Shown here: positions 40,226 to 50,296 of the stretch, one piece after another
Numbering within the stretch: position 1 is the stretch's first letter
How the letters are laid out: each line of letters begins with the position of its first letter
Assembly: GCF_004522155.1 (NCBI RefSeq)
Contig: NZ_SDEA01000007.1
Location: 89,153 to 153,152, forward strand
From: Paracoccus luteus
GTDB lineage: Bacteria; Pseudomonadota; Alphaproteobacteria; Rhodobacterales; Rhodobacteraceae
Direction of reading: 5' to 3'
Length of the DNA stretch: 64,000 nucleotides
Notes under the pieces: generated by a model
What the model was told of the DNA's origin: nothing
What the model saw: only the letters and a program-made list of their open reading frames with translations
The model's database searches: none
Program-made: the position numbers and the translations under genes

Positions 40226-42750
40226 GCGGCCTGCGCATCGCCGCCCGCATCGCCCTGCGCGAGATGCGGGGCGGGCTTGGCGGGTTCCGCGTCTTCCTGA
40301 TCTGCCTTGCGCTGGCCGTGGCGGCGCTGGCGGCGGTGGGCACGGTGCGCGCCGCGATCGAGGCCGGGCTGGACCGCGACGGCGCGCGGCTGCTGGGCGG
40401 CGATGCCGAGGTCGAGCTGAACTATCGCTTTGCCACCGCGGACGAGCGCGCCGCGCTGGATCGCATCGCCGCCGATCTGTCCGAGACGGCCGAGTTCCGG
40501 TCTATGGCCACCGTGGACCGCGCGGGCGGGACCGACCGCGCGCTGACGCAGGTCAAGGCGGTGGACGACGCCTATCCGCTGGTCGGCGCGGTCGCGCTTG
40601 CCCCGCCCATGCCGCTGGACCGCGCGCTTGCGCCCGGCGGCGGCCTGCCCGGCGCGGTCATGGAACGCGCGCTGGCCGAGCGCCTGAACCTCGCCCCCGG
40701 CGACCGTTTCCGGCTGGGCGAGCAGGCGTTCACCCTCTCCGCGATCCTCGTCAGCTATCCCGACAACACCGGCCAAAGCCTTGCGCTTGGTCCCGTCACC
40801 ATCCTGCGGACCGCCGATCTGGCGCAAAGCGGGCTGCTGGCGCCGGGGACGCTGTTTGAATCGCAATACCGGATGCTGCTGCCCCCCGGCACCGATCTTG
40901 ACGCGGCAGAGGCCGAGGTCACGTCCGCGCTGGAAGGCGCGGCCCCCCGCTGGCGCGACGCCCGCGAGGGCGCGCCGGGGATTTCGACCTTTGTCGAGCG
41001 GCTGGGCGCGTTCCTCGTCCTGATCGGGTTGTCCGGCCTCGCCGTGGGCGGCGTCGGCATCGCTGCGGCGGTGCGCGCCTATCTTGACGAGAAGGTGCCC
41101 ACCATCGCCACGCTCAAGACCCTGGGCGCGGGCCGCGCCACGGTCTTCCTGATCTACCTGCTGCAGATCGGCGCGCTGACCCTGATCGGCGTCGCAATCG
41201 GGCTGGGCTTGGGCGCGGGGCTGCCGCTGCTGCTGGCGCCGCTGATCCAGTCGCGCCTGCCGATGCCCGCGGCCTTCGGCATCTATCCCGGCCCGCTGGC
41301 CGAGGCGGCGATCTATGGCATCCTCGCCGCGCTGATCTTCACGCTGTGGCCGCTGGCGCTGGCGGCCGAGACGCGGGCGGCGGTCCTGTTCCGCGCGGCC
41401 GTGGCGCCGGGGCGGCGGGTGCCGCGGGCGGGCCATCTGGCGATGATCGCCGCCGCCGTGCTGGCGCTGGTCGTCGCGGCGGCGGCATTCTCGGGCGACT
41501 GGCGGCTGGCGCTGTGGACGCTGGGCGGCATCGCCGCGGCACTTGCGCTGCTGGCCGCCTGCGCGCTGCTGGCGGCACCCCTTGCGCGGGCGCTGGCACC
41601 GCTGGCGCGGACCCGCCCGGCCCTGCGGCTGGCGCTTGGCGCCGTCCGGACGCGGCGGGCCGAGGCGTCGGCGGTCGTTCTGTCGCTGGGACTGGGCCTT
41701 GCCGTGCTGGCGGCGGTCGGACAGATCGACGGCACACTGCGCAATGCGATCGCGCGCGAGATGCCGGGCGTCGCGCCCTCCTTTTTCTTCGTGGACCTGC
41801 AGCCCGACCAGATCGACGGCTTCAACGCGCTGGTGCGCGGCAACCCCGCCGTCACCCGCGTCGAGGCCGCGCCCATGCTGCGCGGCGTCATCACGGCGAT
41901 CAACGGCCGCCCCGCGGCCGAGGTCGCGGGCGACCACTGGGTCATCCGGGGCGACCGCGGCGTGACCTATTCCGACACCCCGCCCGCGCGCACCACGATC
42001 ACCGCGGGCGAATGGTGGCCGCCCGGCTACGACGGCCCGCCGCTGATCAGCTTTTCGGCCGACGAGGGGGCGGAGCTTGGCCTGTCCCTTGGCGACACCC
42101 TGACCGTCAACATCATGGGGCGCGACATCACGGGTCGCATCGCCTCGTTCCGGCAGGTGGATTTCAGGAACGCAGGCATCGGCTTCGTCATGTCGATGAA
42201 CCCGGCCGCCCTGCGCGGCGCGCCGCACAGCTGGATCGCGACGGTCTACGCCGACACCGGGGCGGAAAGCGCGATCCTGCGCGAGGTCGTGGACCGCTGG
42301 CCCAACGTCACCGGCATTCCCGTGGGCGAGGCGATCGCGCGGGTGTCGCAGTTTCTCGGCGGCATCGCCGGGGCGGTGCGCTGGGGCGCGGCGGCGACGC
42401 TGGTCACGGGATTTGCCGTGCTGATCGGCACGGCGCTGGCCGGCGCCCGCAGCCGCCGATACGAGGCCGCGATCCTCAAGACGCTGGGCGCGAGCCGGGC
42501 GGTGATCCTGGCAAGCTTTGCCCTGCGCGCGGCGCTGCTGGGGCTGCTTGCGGGGCTGGCCGCCATCGCCGCCGGGGTGGCGGGCGGCTGGGCGGTCGCG
42601 CGCTTTGTGCTGGACACCGGCTATGCGGTGATCTGGCCGAATGCGGTGGCGCTTGTCGCAGGCGGCGTCCTGGCGACGATGGCTGCGGAACTGGCGTTCG
42701 CACTCGGCGCGTTGAGCGTCAGACCCGCCGCCGTGCTGAGAGCCGGATGA
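40222..42750 (+). CDS. ybbP: ABC transporter permease (YbbP, FtsX-like)
   Basis: The 842-residue inner-membrane protein has an N-terminal helix, a large periplasmic domain and two FtsX-like membrane modules. The first is around 260-380 (GLSGLAVGGVGIAAAVRAYL, KVPTIATLKTLGAGR). The second is near 720-830 (FAVLIGTALAGARSRRYEAAILKTLGASR). The repeated KTLGA motif is the coupling helix that contacts the ATPase. It is the partner of YbbA. Its stop overlaps the next ATG. Confidence 0.9.
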
Positions 42751-43376
42751 GCGGTCCGCCCGCCCGCACGGAGGCGCACCCGTTGCACGACGCCGACGCC
42801 ATCCAGCGAACGGGGCTTTTCGGCCGCTCGCCCATGCCGGTTCCCGCCGCATGGCCGGCGTTGCAGGTTGCGATGGCGATCCTGCTGGTCAACGGGGCCG
42901 TGATCCTGTGGCTGCTGCTTCTGGGCCGCGGCGTCCTGCCCGACACCGTGCCGCTGCAATGGTGGAGCGGCAGCACGCTGGCCGCCGACAACTCGCAGCA
43001 CATCGCGGATTTCTATTCGGCGCTGCACGCCGTCTCGGGCGCGGCCCTCTGCTTCGCGGCGCGGGCGGTCTGCCCGGACTGGCCGCTGCACCGGCGCTTC
43101 ATCATGGTGATCGCGTGCAGCGGCGTGTGGGAGGTGGTCGAGAACGCGCCTGCCGTGATCTCGCTTTTCAACGGCCCCGGCAGCCCCGACGTCTATCGCG
43201 GCGACAGCATCGTGAACGCGCTGAGCGACACGGCCTTCGTTGCCTTCGGCTTCCTGGGGGCGCATAGTCTGCCGCGCTGGTTCGTCATCGCGGCCGGCGC
43301 GTCGGCCGAAATCACCGCAGCCCTGATCGTCCACGATGGTTTCGTGCTTGGCACTGTCAAGGTGGTCCTGCGCTGA
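42747..43376 (+). CDS. DUF2585 (UPF0314) membrane protein
   Basis: The 209-residue product has about four helices and the DUF2585 hallmarks: QHIADFYSALHAVSGAALC near 84, WEVVENAPAVISLF near 128 and YRGDSIVNALSDTAF near 150. The family is common in alphaproteobacteria and has no known function. Its ATG overlaps the permease stop. It could belong to the transporter unit or merely be co-transcribed. Confidence 0.82.
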   Translation: MSGPPARTEAHPLHDADAIQRTGLFGRSPMPVPAAWPALQVAMAILLVNGAVILWLLLLGRGVLPDTVPLQWWSGSTLAADNSQHIADFYSALHAVSGAALCFAARAVCPDWPLHRRFIMVIACSGVWEVVENAPAVISLFNGPGSPDVYRGDSIVNALSDTAFVAFGFLGAHSLPRWFVIAAGASAEITAALIVHDGFVLGTVKVVLR

Positions 43377-43416
43377 GGCGCGGGGCGAGCGGCCGAAAGA
43401 CCGGAAGGAACGACGA

Positions 43417-44037
43417 TTGAGGCCCAAGGGTGCCCGCAACGCGCGCTTTGACGAGCGCCGGGCCGAACTGCTCGACCGGCTCAAGGCCCGGTTGTCGCAG
43501 CGCGACGCGATGCGGCCGACCCTGCGCGATCTGGCGACGGCCGCGGGGTGCAGCGTCTCGACCCTCAACCACTATTTCGGCAAGCGCAACGACATCGTGC
43601 TGGCGGTGTTCGCACAATCGGGCCAGCGGGGACAGGGCCAGTTCGACGCCACCCGGATCGCCGGTCCCGACTTTGCGACGTCCGTGCGCGACGCCGCGGC
43701 GCTGTCCTGGACCGTGCTGACGCAGCACGGCGTCGCGGGGGTGCTGGCGATGGGCATGGTCGAGGGGATGCGCGACGACCTGCTCGGCCCGGCCTTCATC
43801 CAGACGATGTTCGAGCCGTTCGTCATCGCCCTGACCGAACGCCTCGACGCCCATGTCGCGCGGGGCGAGATGCGGGCCGTGGACACCCGCATGGCCGCGC
43901 TGACGCTCGCCTCGCCGCTGTTGCTGGGGGCGCTGCACCAGAAGGAACTGGGGGGCGCGCGCGATTATCCGCTGGAGGGGGACGCCTATCTCGACCACGT
44001 GGTGGATTCGTTCATCCGCGCCTATCGTGCAGACTGA
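43417..44037 (+). CDS. TetR-family transcriptional regulator
   Basis: The 206-residue product has an N-terminal TetR-type helix-turn-helix, LRDLATAAGCSVSTLNHYFGKRNDIVLAVF (about 33-62), and an all-helical C-terminal ligand domain. The start is TTG at 43417 with GGAAGGAA upstream; no ATG is available nearby. It lies 28 bp before the type 2 isopentenyl isomerase gene and just upstream of the carotenoid genes, so it is a candidate regulator of pigment synthesis or of its own unit. No operator was identified with confidence. Confidence 0.82.
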   Translation: MRPKGARNARFDERRAELLDRLKARLSQRDAMRPTLRDLATAAGCSVSTLNHYFGKRNDIVLAVFAQSGQRGQGQFDATRIAGPDFATSVRDAAALSWTVLTQHGVAGVLAMGMVEGMRDDLLGPAFIQTMFEPFVIALTERLDAHVARGEMRAVDTRMAALTLASPLLLGALHQKELGGARDYPLEGDAYLDHVVDSFIRAYRAD

Positions 44038-44065
44038 CCCGCGCTGCATCCGCATCGGAGACTGG

Positions 44066-45085
44066 ATGGACGACATCGAAGACCGCAAATCACAGCATCT
44101 TGCGATCGTGACCGCCGGCCGGGGCGTGCAGGACACCCGCGGCACGGGCTTTGACGCGATCCGCTTCCGGCACAACGCGCTGCCCGAGTTGTCGCTGGAC
44201 GAGATCGACACCGGGACCATGTTTCTCGGCCGCAGGGTTTCTGCGCCGGTGATGGTGTCCGCCATGACCGGCGGGCCGCGCGAGGCCTATCGCATCAACC
44301 TGGCCATTGCCGAGGCCTGCGGCGCGCTGGGGCTGGCGCTCGCCGTCGGATCGCAGCGCATCGCCATCGAGGGGCGGGGCGCGGGCGGCCTTGGCCGCGA
44401 GTTGCGCGCGAAAGCGCCGAACGTCCCGATCCTCGGCAACCTTGGCGCGGTTCAGCTGCGGCGCGGCATGGGGCTGGACGAGGCGCGGCGCGCGGTCGAC
44501 ATGCTGGAGGCCGACGCGCTGATGCTGCACCTGAACCCCTTGCAGGAGGCGATCCAGCCCGGCGGCGACCGAGACTTCTCGGGGCTGCTGCGAGGGATCG
44601 AGACGTTGGCCGGCGCGCTGCCCGTGCCCCTGGGCGTGAAAGAGGTCGGGGCAGGACTGTCCGCCTCCGTCGGCCAAAGGCTGTTGGACGCGGGCGCGGT
44701 CGTTCTTGACGTGGCCGGCCTTGGCGGCACCAGCTGGGCGCGGGTCGAGGCCGAGCGCGGCGACGACCGGCTGCGCCGGATCGCGGCGCCCTTTTTCGAC
44801 TGGGGCATCCCGACCGCCGGGGCGGTGGCCGCGATGGCGCCCCTGATGCGGCCGGGCACAGTGCTGATCGCATCCGGCGGCGTCCGGCACGGGCTGGATG
44901 TCGCGCGGGCCGTTCGTCTGGGCGCGGATCTCGCGGGACAGGCCGCGGGCGTGCTGCCCGCCGCCCGCGACGGCGCCGAGGCGCTGGCGGGGCATCTGTC
45001 CGAGGTCGTCGAGCAGCTGCGCATCGCCATGTTCTGCACCGGCTCGCGCGACCTTGCCGCCCTGCGCCGCGCGCCGCTGGAGTGA
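44066..45085 (+). CDS. fni: type 2 isopentenyl-diphosphate isomerase
   Basis: The 339-residue product is the FMN-dependent isomerase that interconverts IPP and DMAPP. It has RKSQHL near the start, SAMTGG near 70, AVGSQR, LGNLGAVQL, LNPLQEAIQPGGDRDF near 160, VKEVGAGL and DVAGLGGTSW. The gene raises precursor supply for the carotenoid genes that follow 95 bp downstream. The ATG at 44066 has GGAG in front and starts the conserved part; an upstream ATG would add 13 odd residues. Confidence 0.93.
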   Translation: MDDIEDRKSQHLAIVTAGRGVQDTRGTGFDAIRFRHNALPELSLDEIDTGTMFLGRRVSAPVMVSAMTGGPREAYRINLAIAEACGALGLALAVGSQRIAIEGRGAGGLGRELRAKAPNVPILGNLGAVQLRRGMGLDEARRAVDMLEADALMLHLNPLQEAIQPGGDRDFSGLLRGIETLAGALPVPLGVKEVGAGLSASVGQRLLDAGAVVLDVAGLGGTSWARVEAERGDDRLRRIAAPFFDWGIPTAGAVAAMAPLMRPGTVLIASGGVRHGLDVARAVRLGADLAGQAAGVLPAARDGAEALAGHLSEVVEQLRIAMFCTGSRDLAALRRAPLE

Positions 45086-45146
45086 GGATACAGGCACGCA
45101 CGCGGCTTGCGGCCGGGCTGGAAACGCGTGGCTGGATGGTTTAGAT

Positions 45147-45153
45147 TGTGACA
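45147..45153 (+). promoter_or_regulatory. TGTGACA element before crtW
   Basis: The gap between fni and crtW contains TAGATTGTGACAGGTGATACAGG (45142-45164), with a direct repeat of the CAGG parts. TGTGACA also occurs at 52133-52139, upstream of crtE. It may be a shared regulatory site for the two divergent ends of the carotenoid locus. The match is short. Confidence 0.25.
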
Positions 45154-45180
45154 GGTGATACAGGATGAAGAGGACGAGGC

Positions 45181-45903
45181 TTGCCTGATACGCGCCGACG
45201 CTTCCTGAAACCCGGCATCGTCAGCCTGGCGCTGGCAGGCGCCGTCATCTGCGCCTGGACCGCCCTGCACGTCCTTGCCGTCTGGCACCTGGACGCCGCA
45301 GGCGCGCCGGTTCTGGCGGCGCTTTGCCTGGTCGGGCTGACCTGGCTGTCGGTCGGCCTGTTCATCGTCGCCCATGACGCGATGCACGGGGCGGTCGTGC
45401 CCGGACGGCCGCGGATCAACGCGGCGATCGGGTCGCTGGCGCTGCTGCTTTACGCCGGGTTTTCCTGGCGCAAGCTGATCGTCAAGCACATGGCGCATCA
45501 TCGCCACGCAGGCACCGACGACGATCCCGACTTCGGCCACGGCGGGCCGGTCGGATGGTATGGCGCCTTCGTCCGCAGCTATTTCGGCTGGCGCGAGTTC
45601 TGGGTGCTGGGCGGTGCGGTCATCCTTTACGCGCTGATCCTCGGTCCCCGCTGGCCTTACGTCGCGTTCTGGGCCGTGCCCTCGATCCTGGCCTCGGTCC
45701 AGCTGTTCGTCTTCGGCACCTGGCTGCCGCACCGCCCCGGCCAGGACGAGTTCCCCGACCGGCACAACGCGCGCTCGACCCGCCTTAGCGACCCGGTATC
45801 GCTGCTGACCTGCTTTCACTTCGGCGGCTATCACCACGAACACCACCTGCATCCCTCGGTGCCGTGGTGGCGGCTGCCGTCCACGCGGCACCGCAAGGCA
45901 TGA
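45181..45903 (+). CDS. crtW: beta-carotene 4,4'-ketolase CrtW
   Basis: The 240-residue integral membrane di-iron oxygenase has the histidine motifs HDAMH, HMAHHRHAGTDDDPDF and HFGGYHHEHHLHPSVPWWRLP. It resembles Paracoccus CrtW as I recall it, but with a distinct N-terminus. It adds keto groups at C4/C4' of beta-ionone rings, giving canthaxanthin from beta-carotene and astaxanthin from zeaxanthin. The start is TTG at 45181 after a GAGGACGAGG region. The stop overlaps the crtZ ATG by 4 bp. Confidence 0.94.
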   Translation: MPDTRRRFLKPGIVSLALAGAVICAWTALHVLAVWHLDAAGAPVLAALCLVGLTWLSVGLFIVAHDAMHGAVVPGRPRINAAIGSLALLLYAGFSWRKLIVKHMAHHRHAGTDDDPDFGHGGPVGWYGAFVRSYFGWREFWVLGGAVILYALILGPRWPYVAFWAVPSILASVQLFVFGTWLPHRPGQDEFPDRHNARSTRLSDPVSLLTCFHFGGYHHEHHLHPSVPWWRLPSTRHRKA

Positions 45904-46427
45904 GCGTCCTTGGCCCCGTCCTGATCGTCGTGCTGACCGTCGCGGTGATGGAGGGCGTGGCCTATTCCGTCCACCGCTGGATCATGCACGGCCGCTTCGG
46001 CTGGGGCTGGCACAAGTCCCACCACGAGGATCGCCACGGCCCCTTCGAGAAGAACGACCTTTACGCCGTGGTTTTCGCGGGGGTGTCCGTCCTGCTTTTC
46101 GCGCTCGGCGGCCGCTGGTGGCCGTGGATGTGGTGGGTGGCTGTGGGGATGACCGCCTATGGGCTGATCTACTTCGTCGTCCATGACGGGCTGGTGCATC
46201 AGCGCTGGCCGTTCCGCTATGTCCCCCGCCGCGGCTATCTCCGCAGGCTGTATCAGGCCCACCGCCTGCACCATGCGGTCGAAGGGCGCGACGACTGCGT
46301 GTCCTTCGGCTTTGTCTATGCGCCGCCGGTGGACGGGCTGAAGACGCGGCTGCGGGCGTCGGGCGTGCTGGCGCAGCGGCAATCGCGCCATCACGACGCC
46401 TGGCGTCCCGACCGCGGCGAGGATTGA
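45900..46427 (+). CDS. crtZ: beta-carotene 3,3'-hydroxylase CrtZ
   Basis: The 175-residue membrane hydroxylase has the CrtZ histidine boxes HRWIMHG, HKSHHEDRHGPFEKNDLY, HDGLVHQRWPF and HRLHHAVEGRDDCVSFGF. It adds hydroxyls at C3/C3' and, with CrtW, produces astaxanthin. The ATG at 45900 overlaps the crtW stop, so the two ring-modifying enzymes are coupled; the frame opens 12 codons earlier. It ends 7 bp before crtX. Confidence 0.94.
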   Translation: MSVLGPVLIVVLTVAVMEGVAYSVHRWIMHGRFGWGWHKSHHEDRHGPFEKNDLYAVVFAGVSVLLFALGGRWWPWMWWVAVGMTAYGLIYFVVHDGLVHQRWPFRYVPRRGYLRRLYQAHRLHHAVEGRDDCVSFGFVYAPPVDGLKTRLRASGVLAQRQSRHHDAWRPDRGED

Positions 46428-46434
46428 GCGGCGC

Positions 46435-47643
46435 ATGGCAGGGATCGCGTTCTGCCTGCCCGCCCTGCCCAGCCACGCCGCCGTCCACGGCGCGCTTGCC
46501 CGGACGCTGGCGGCGCGCGGGCACGACTGCCGCATGGTGGGCGGCGCGGGCCTGCGGCCGCTGGCCGCGCGCGAGGGGCTGGCGTTCGAAAGCCTTGGCA
46601 CGCGCGATTTCGATCTGCGCGGCGCGGGGCTGATCCGCACGCTGCGGGCGACGGCTATGGCGACCCGCGCCTTTGTGCGCCAGGGGCCGGACGCGCTGGC
46701 CCGTTTCGCCCCTGACATCGTGGTGGCCGACCAGGCCGAACCCGGCGCAAGCCTTGCGGCCGAGGCGGCGGGCATCGCGCGCGTCACGCTCGCCTCGGCC
46801 CTGCCGATGGACCGGGACGAGGCGATCCCGCCCCCCTTCGTGGACTGGCACTGGCAGGATGGCGAGGCGGGGCTGAGGCGCAATCGCGGGGGCTGGCGGG
46901 TGGCGGACGCGCTGATGATGCTGCAGGCGCGCGCGCTGGAAAGGGGATGCCGCGACCACGGGCTGCCCGTCAGGCGGCGGATCGACGACTGGATCTCGCC
47001 CGATCTCGACCTGCGCCAGATGGTGCCGTCGCTCGACTTTCCCCATGCGCCGGGGCCGGGGGCGCGGGCGGCCGGGCCGCTGCGGGACGGCGCGCCGGAC
47101 GAGTTCACGCTGGACACCGGCGGCAGGCCATTGGTCTTCGCCTCGCTGGGCACGCTGCAGGGCGGGCGGCGGGGCTTGCTGGCTGCCATCGCCGGGGCTG
47201 CCGAGGATCTGGGCGTCTGCCTCGCGCTGGCCCATTGCGGCGGCCTGACCGAGGCGCAGGCACGCGCGCTGCCCGGCCGCGCCATCGTCCGCGACTTCTT
47301 CCCGCAGCGCGCGGTGCTGGCGCGGGCCTCTGCCTGCGTGACCCACGCCGGGTTGAACACCGTGCTGGACTGCGCCGCGGCGCAGGTGTCGATGGTGGCG
47401 GTCCCGCTGGCCTTCGAGCAGCCCGCCACCGCCGCCCGGCTCGCCTTTCACGGCGCGGCCCGCGTCGTGCCGCCGCGCCGCGCCACCCGCGCCACGATCC
47501 GCGAGGCGCTGGCGGCGGTTCTCTCCGACCTCTCGTATCGCGCCGCGCTTGCCGCCCCCGCCGCCGAGATTGCCGTGGCGGGCGGCGCGTCCCGCGCCGC
47601 CGACCTGATCGAGACGCGCCTTGTCCGCAGGATCGCCGCATGA
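46435..47643 (+). CDS. crtX: zeaxanthin (carotenoid) glucosyltransferase CrtX
   Basis: The 402-residue product is a GT1/UGT-type enzyme. It starts with IAFCLPALPSHAAVHGAL and has the donor-site block GRAIVRDFFPQRAVLARASACVTHAGLNTVLDCAAAQVSMVAVPLAFEQP (key His and Glu-Gln pair kept) at about 275-345. It glucosylates the ring hydroxyls of zeaxanthin or astaxanthin using UDP-glucose. The gene lies between crtZ and crtY, and its stop overlaps the crtY ATG. This predicts that polar carotenoid glucosides are made. Confidence 0.88.
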   Translation: MAGIAFCLPALPSHAAVHGALARTLAARGHDCRMVGGAGLRPLAAREGLAFESLGTRDFDLRGAGLIRTLRATAMATRAFVRQGPDALARFAPDIVVADQAEPGASLAAEAAGIARVTLASALPMDRDEAIPPPFVDWHWQDGEAGLRRNRGGWRVADALMMLQARALERGCRDHGLPVRRRIDDWISPDLDLRQMVPSLDFPHAPGPGARAAGPLRDGAPDEFTLDTGGRPLVFASLGTLQGGRRGLLAAIAGAAEDLGVCLALAHCGGLTEAQARALPGRAIVRDFFPQRAVLARASACVTHAGLNTVLDCAAAQVSMVAVPLAFEQPATAARLAFHGAARVVPPRRATRATIREALAAVLSDLSYRAALAAPAAEIAVAGGASRAADLIETRLVRRIAA

Positions 47644-48794
47644 GGCCCGACCTGATCCTCGCCGGCGCGGGCCTTGCCAACGCCCTGATCGCGCTGGCCT
47701 TGGCCGAGGCCCGGCCGGGCACGCGCATCCTGATGCTGGACCGCCGACCGGGACCGTCCGAAGCGCACACCTGGTCCTTTCACGACCCCGACCTGCGGCT
47801 GTCCTGGCACCGCCGCCTTTCCCCTGCGATCCGCTGCCGCTGGCAGGGGCAGGAGGTCCGCTTCCCCGACCACGCCCGGACCCTGCGCGCGGGCTATGCC
47901 TCGCTGGACGGCGCAGGACTGGCGCAGCTGCTGGCCCATACGCCCGGCGTCACCCTGCGTTGGGATGCCGGGATCACGGCGCTGGACGCGACCGGCGCGA
48001 CGCTGGGAACCGAGCGGATCGAGGCGCCCTGCGTGATCGACGGGCGGGGGGCCGCGCCCTCGCGCCATCTCGTCACCGGCTTCCAGAAGTTTGTCGGCAT
48101 CGAGTTCAAGATGGACGCCCCCCATGGCGTCGCCCGCCCGGTCATCATGGACGCGACCGTGCCGCAGCAGGACGGCTATCGCTTCGTCTACCTGCTGCCC
48201 TTTTCCCCCACGCGCCTGCTGATCGAGGACACCCGCTACAGCGACGGCGCAGGCTTGGACGAAGAAGCCTTGGCCCGCGCCATCGCCGATTACGCGCAGG
48301 GCCACGGCTGGAGCGGCCACGAGGTCCGGCGCGAGCGCGGCGTCCTGCCCATCGCGCTGGCCCATGACGCCGCTGCCCTCTGGGCCGAGGCGCAGGGCGG
48401 ACCCGTGCCCGTGGGGATGCGCGCGGGCCTCTTCCACCCTGTCACGGGCTATTCCCTGCCCGTCGCCGCGCAGGTGGCCGACGTGGTTGCCGCCGCCGGG
48501 CCGACCACCACCGAGGTCTTTGCGGCCGTCCGCGCCCATGCGCTCTCGCGCGCCCGGGATGACCGCTTCCTGCGCCTGCTGAACCGGATGCTGTTCCGCG
48601 GCTGCCCGCCCGGGCATCGCCATCGCGTGCTGTCCCGCTTCTACCGCCTGCCCGAGCCGCTGATCGAACGCTTCTACGCCGGCCGGCTGACCCGGCTGGA
48701 CCGGCTGCGGATCGTCACGGGCAAGCCCCCCATTCCCATCCGCGACGCGCTGCCCTGCCTGCGCGAAGCGCCGCTGCTGAAGGAAAGCCCATGA
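47640..48794 (+). CDS. crtY: lycopene beta-cyclase CrtY
   Basis: The 384-residue product is a bacterial CrtY-type cyclase. It has a dinucleotide-binding start DLILAGAGLANALIALAL, then HTWSFHDPDL, VIDGRGA, KFVGIEF, FVYLLPFSPTRLLIEDTRYSD and GLFHPVTGYSLP, in the normal order. It closes both ends of lycopene into beta-rings. It overlaps crtX and crtI by 4 bp on each side. Confidence 0.93.
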   Translation: MRPDLILAGAGLANALIALALAEARPGTRILMLDRRPGPSEAHTWSFHDPDLRLSWHRRLSPAIRCRWQGQEVRFPDHARTLRAGYASLDGAGLAQLLAHTPGVTLRWDAGITALDATGATLGTERIEAPCVIDGRGAAPSRHLVTGFQKFVGIEFKMDAPHGVARPVIMDATVPQQDGYRFVYLLPFSPTRLLIEDTRYSDGAGLDEEALARAIADYAQGHGWSGHEVRRERGVLPIALAHDAAALWAEAQGGPVPVGMRAGLFHPVTGYSLPVAAQVADVVAAAGPTTTEVFAAVRAHALSRARDDRFLRLLNRMLFRGCPPGHRHRVLSRFYRLPEPLIERFYAGRLTRLDRLRIVTGKPPIPIRDALPCLREAPLLKESP

Positions 48795-50296
48795 CGCTCC
48801 ATGCGACCCCGGCCCGCTCGGCCATCGTCATCGGCGCGGGCTTCGGCGGGCTGGCGCTGGCCATCCGCCTGCAGTCGGCGGGCATCGCCACGGTGCTGCT
48901 GGAAGCCCGCGACAAGCCCGGCGGGCGCGCCTATGTCTGGCGCGAGGAGGGCCATGTCTTCGACGCGGGCCCCACGGTCATCACCGACCCCGACGCGCTG
49001 CGGGAACTCTGGGCACTGTCGGGTCAGGACATGGCCCGCGACGTGACCCTGCTGCCGGTCAGCCCCTTCTACCGGCTGCTCTGGCCCGACGGGAAACGCT
49101 TCGACTATGTGAACGAGGCCGACGCGCTGGAACGCGAGATCGCCGCCTTCAATCCCGCCGACCTCGACGGCTACCGCCGCTTCCACGACTATTCGGAACA
49201 GGTCTATCAGGAAGGCTACCTGCGCCTCGGCACCGTGCCCTTCCTGAAGCTGGGCCAGATGCTGCAGGCCGCGCCCGCGCTGGTGCGGCTGGAAGCCTAT
49301 CGCTCGGTCCACGGCGTCGTCGCGCGCTTCATCAAGGACCCGCACCTGCGGCAGGCGTTTTCCTTTCACACGCTGCTGGTGGGCGGCAATCCCTTTTCGA
49401 CCAGTTCCATCTATGCGCTGATCCACGCGCTGGAACGGCGGGGCGGCGTCTGGTTCGCCAAGGGCGGCACCAACGCGCTGGTGTCCGGCATGGTCGCGCT
49501 GTTCGAACGGCTGGGCGGCAGCCTGCGCCTGAACGCCAAGGTCGCCCGGATCGAGACGGAAGGCGCGCGCGCCACCGGCGTCACGCTGGCGGATGGCGCG
49601 CGCCTGAGCGCCGACATGGTCGCCAGCAATGCCGACGTGATGCACAGCTATCGCGACCTGCTGGGCGGCACCCGGCGCGGGCGGACCAAGGCCGCGCTGC
49701 TGAAACGCCAACGCTGGTCCATGTCGCTGTTCGTGGTCCATTTCGGCCTGTCGCAGCGCCCCGAAGGGCTGGCGCATCACACCATCCTGTTCGGTCCCCG
49801 CTACCGCGAGCTGGTGAACGAGATCTTCCGCGGCCCGAAGCTCGCCGAGGATTTCTCGCTCTACCTCCACTCGCCCAGCGTCACCGACGACAGCCTCGCG
49901 CCGCCGGGAATGTCCACGCATTACGTCCTTGCCCCCGTGCCGCACCTGGGCCGCGCGGCGATCAACTGGGCGACCGAGGGCGAGGCCTACGCCGATCGCA
50001 TCCTCGCCAGTCTGGAAGAACGGCTGATCCCGAACCTGCGCGCCAACCTGCGGGTAAAGCGCATCTTCTCGCCCGCCGACTTCGCGTCGGAACTGAACGC
50101 CCATCACGGCAGCGCCTTCTCGGTGGAACCGATCCTGCGCCAGTCGGCCTGGTTCCGCCCGCACAACCGCGATTGCAGCATCCGCAACTTCTACATCGTC
50201 GGCGCGGGCACTCATCCCGGCGCGGGCATCCCCGGGGTCGTCGGCTCGGCCAAGGCCACGGCGGGCGTGATGCTGGCCGACGCGGGCGCGGCATGA
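48791..50296 (+). CDS. crtI: phytoene desaturase CrtI
   Basis: The 501-residue FAD-dependent desaturase begins with AIVIGAGFGGLALAIRLQSAG and KPGGRAYVW. It ends with the carotenoid-dehydrogenase signature NFYIVGAGTHPGAGIPGVVGSAKATAGVM. It takes phytoene through the desaturations to lycopene. Length is normal for a bacterial CrtI. Both ends overlap neighbours (crtY and crtB) by 4 bp, so the genes are a tight operon. Confidence 0.95.
   Translation: MTLHATPARSAIVIGAGFGGLALAIRLQSAGIATVLLEARDKPGGRAYVWREEGHVFDAGPTVITDPDALRELWALSGQDMARDVTLLPVSPFYRLLWPDGKRFDYVNEADALEREIAAFNPADLDGYRRFHDYSEQVYQEGYLRLGTVPFLKLGQMLQAAPALVRLEAYRSVHGVVARFIKDPHLRQAFSFHTLLVGGNPFSTSSIYALIHALERRGGVWFAKGGTNALVSGMVALFERLGGSLRLNAKVARIETEGARATGVTLADGARLSADMVASNADVMHSYRDLLGGTRRGRTKAALLKRQRWSMSLFVVHFGLSQRPEGLAHHTILFGPRYRELVNEIFRGPKLAEDFSLYLHSPSVTDDSLAPPGMSTHYVLAPVPHLGRAAINWATEGEAYADRILASLEERLIPNLRANLRVKRIFSPADFASELNAHHGSAFSVEPILRQSAWFRPHNRDCSIRNFYIVGAGTHPGAGIPGVVGSAKATAGVMLADAGAA

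Noticed and set aside
45100..45180. Classical PpsR/CrtJ site TGT-N12-ACA before crtW
   Set aside because: The nearest match has 10 bases between the half-sites, not 12, and no second copy.
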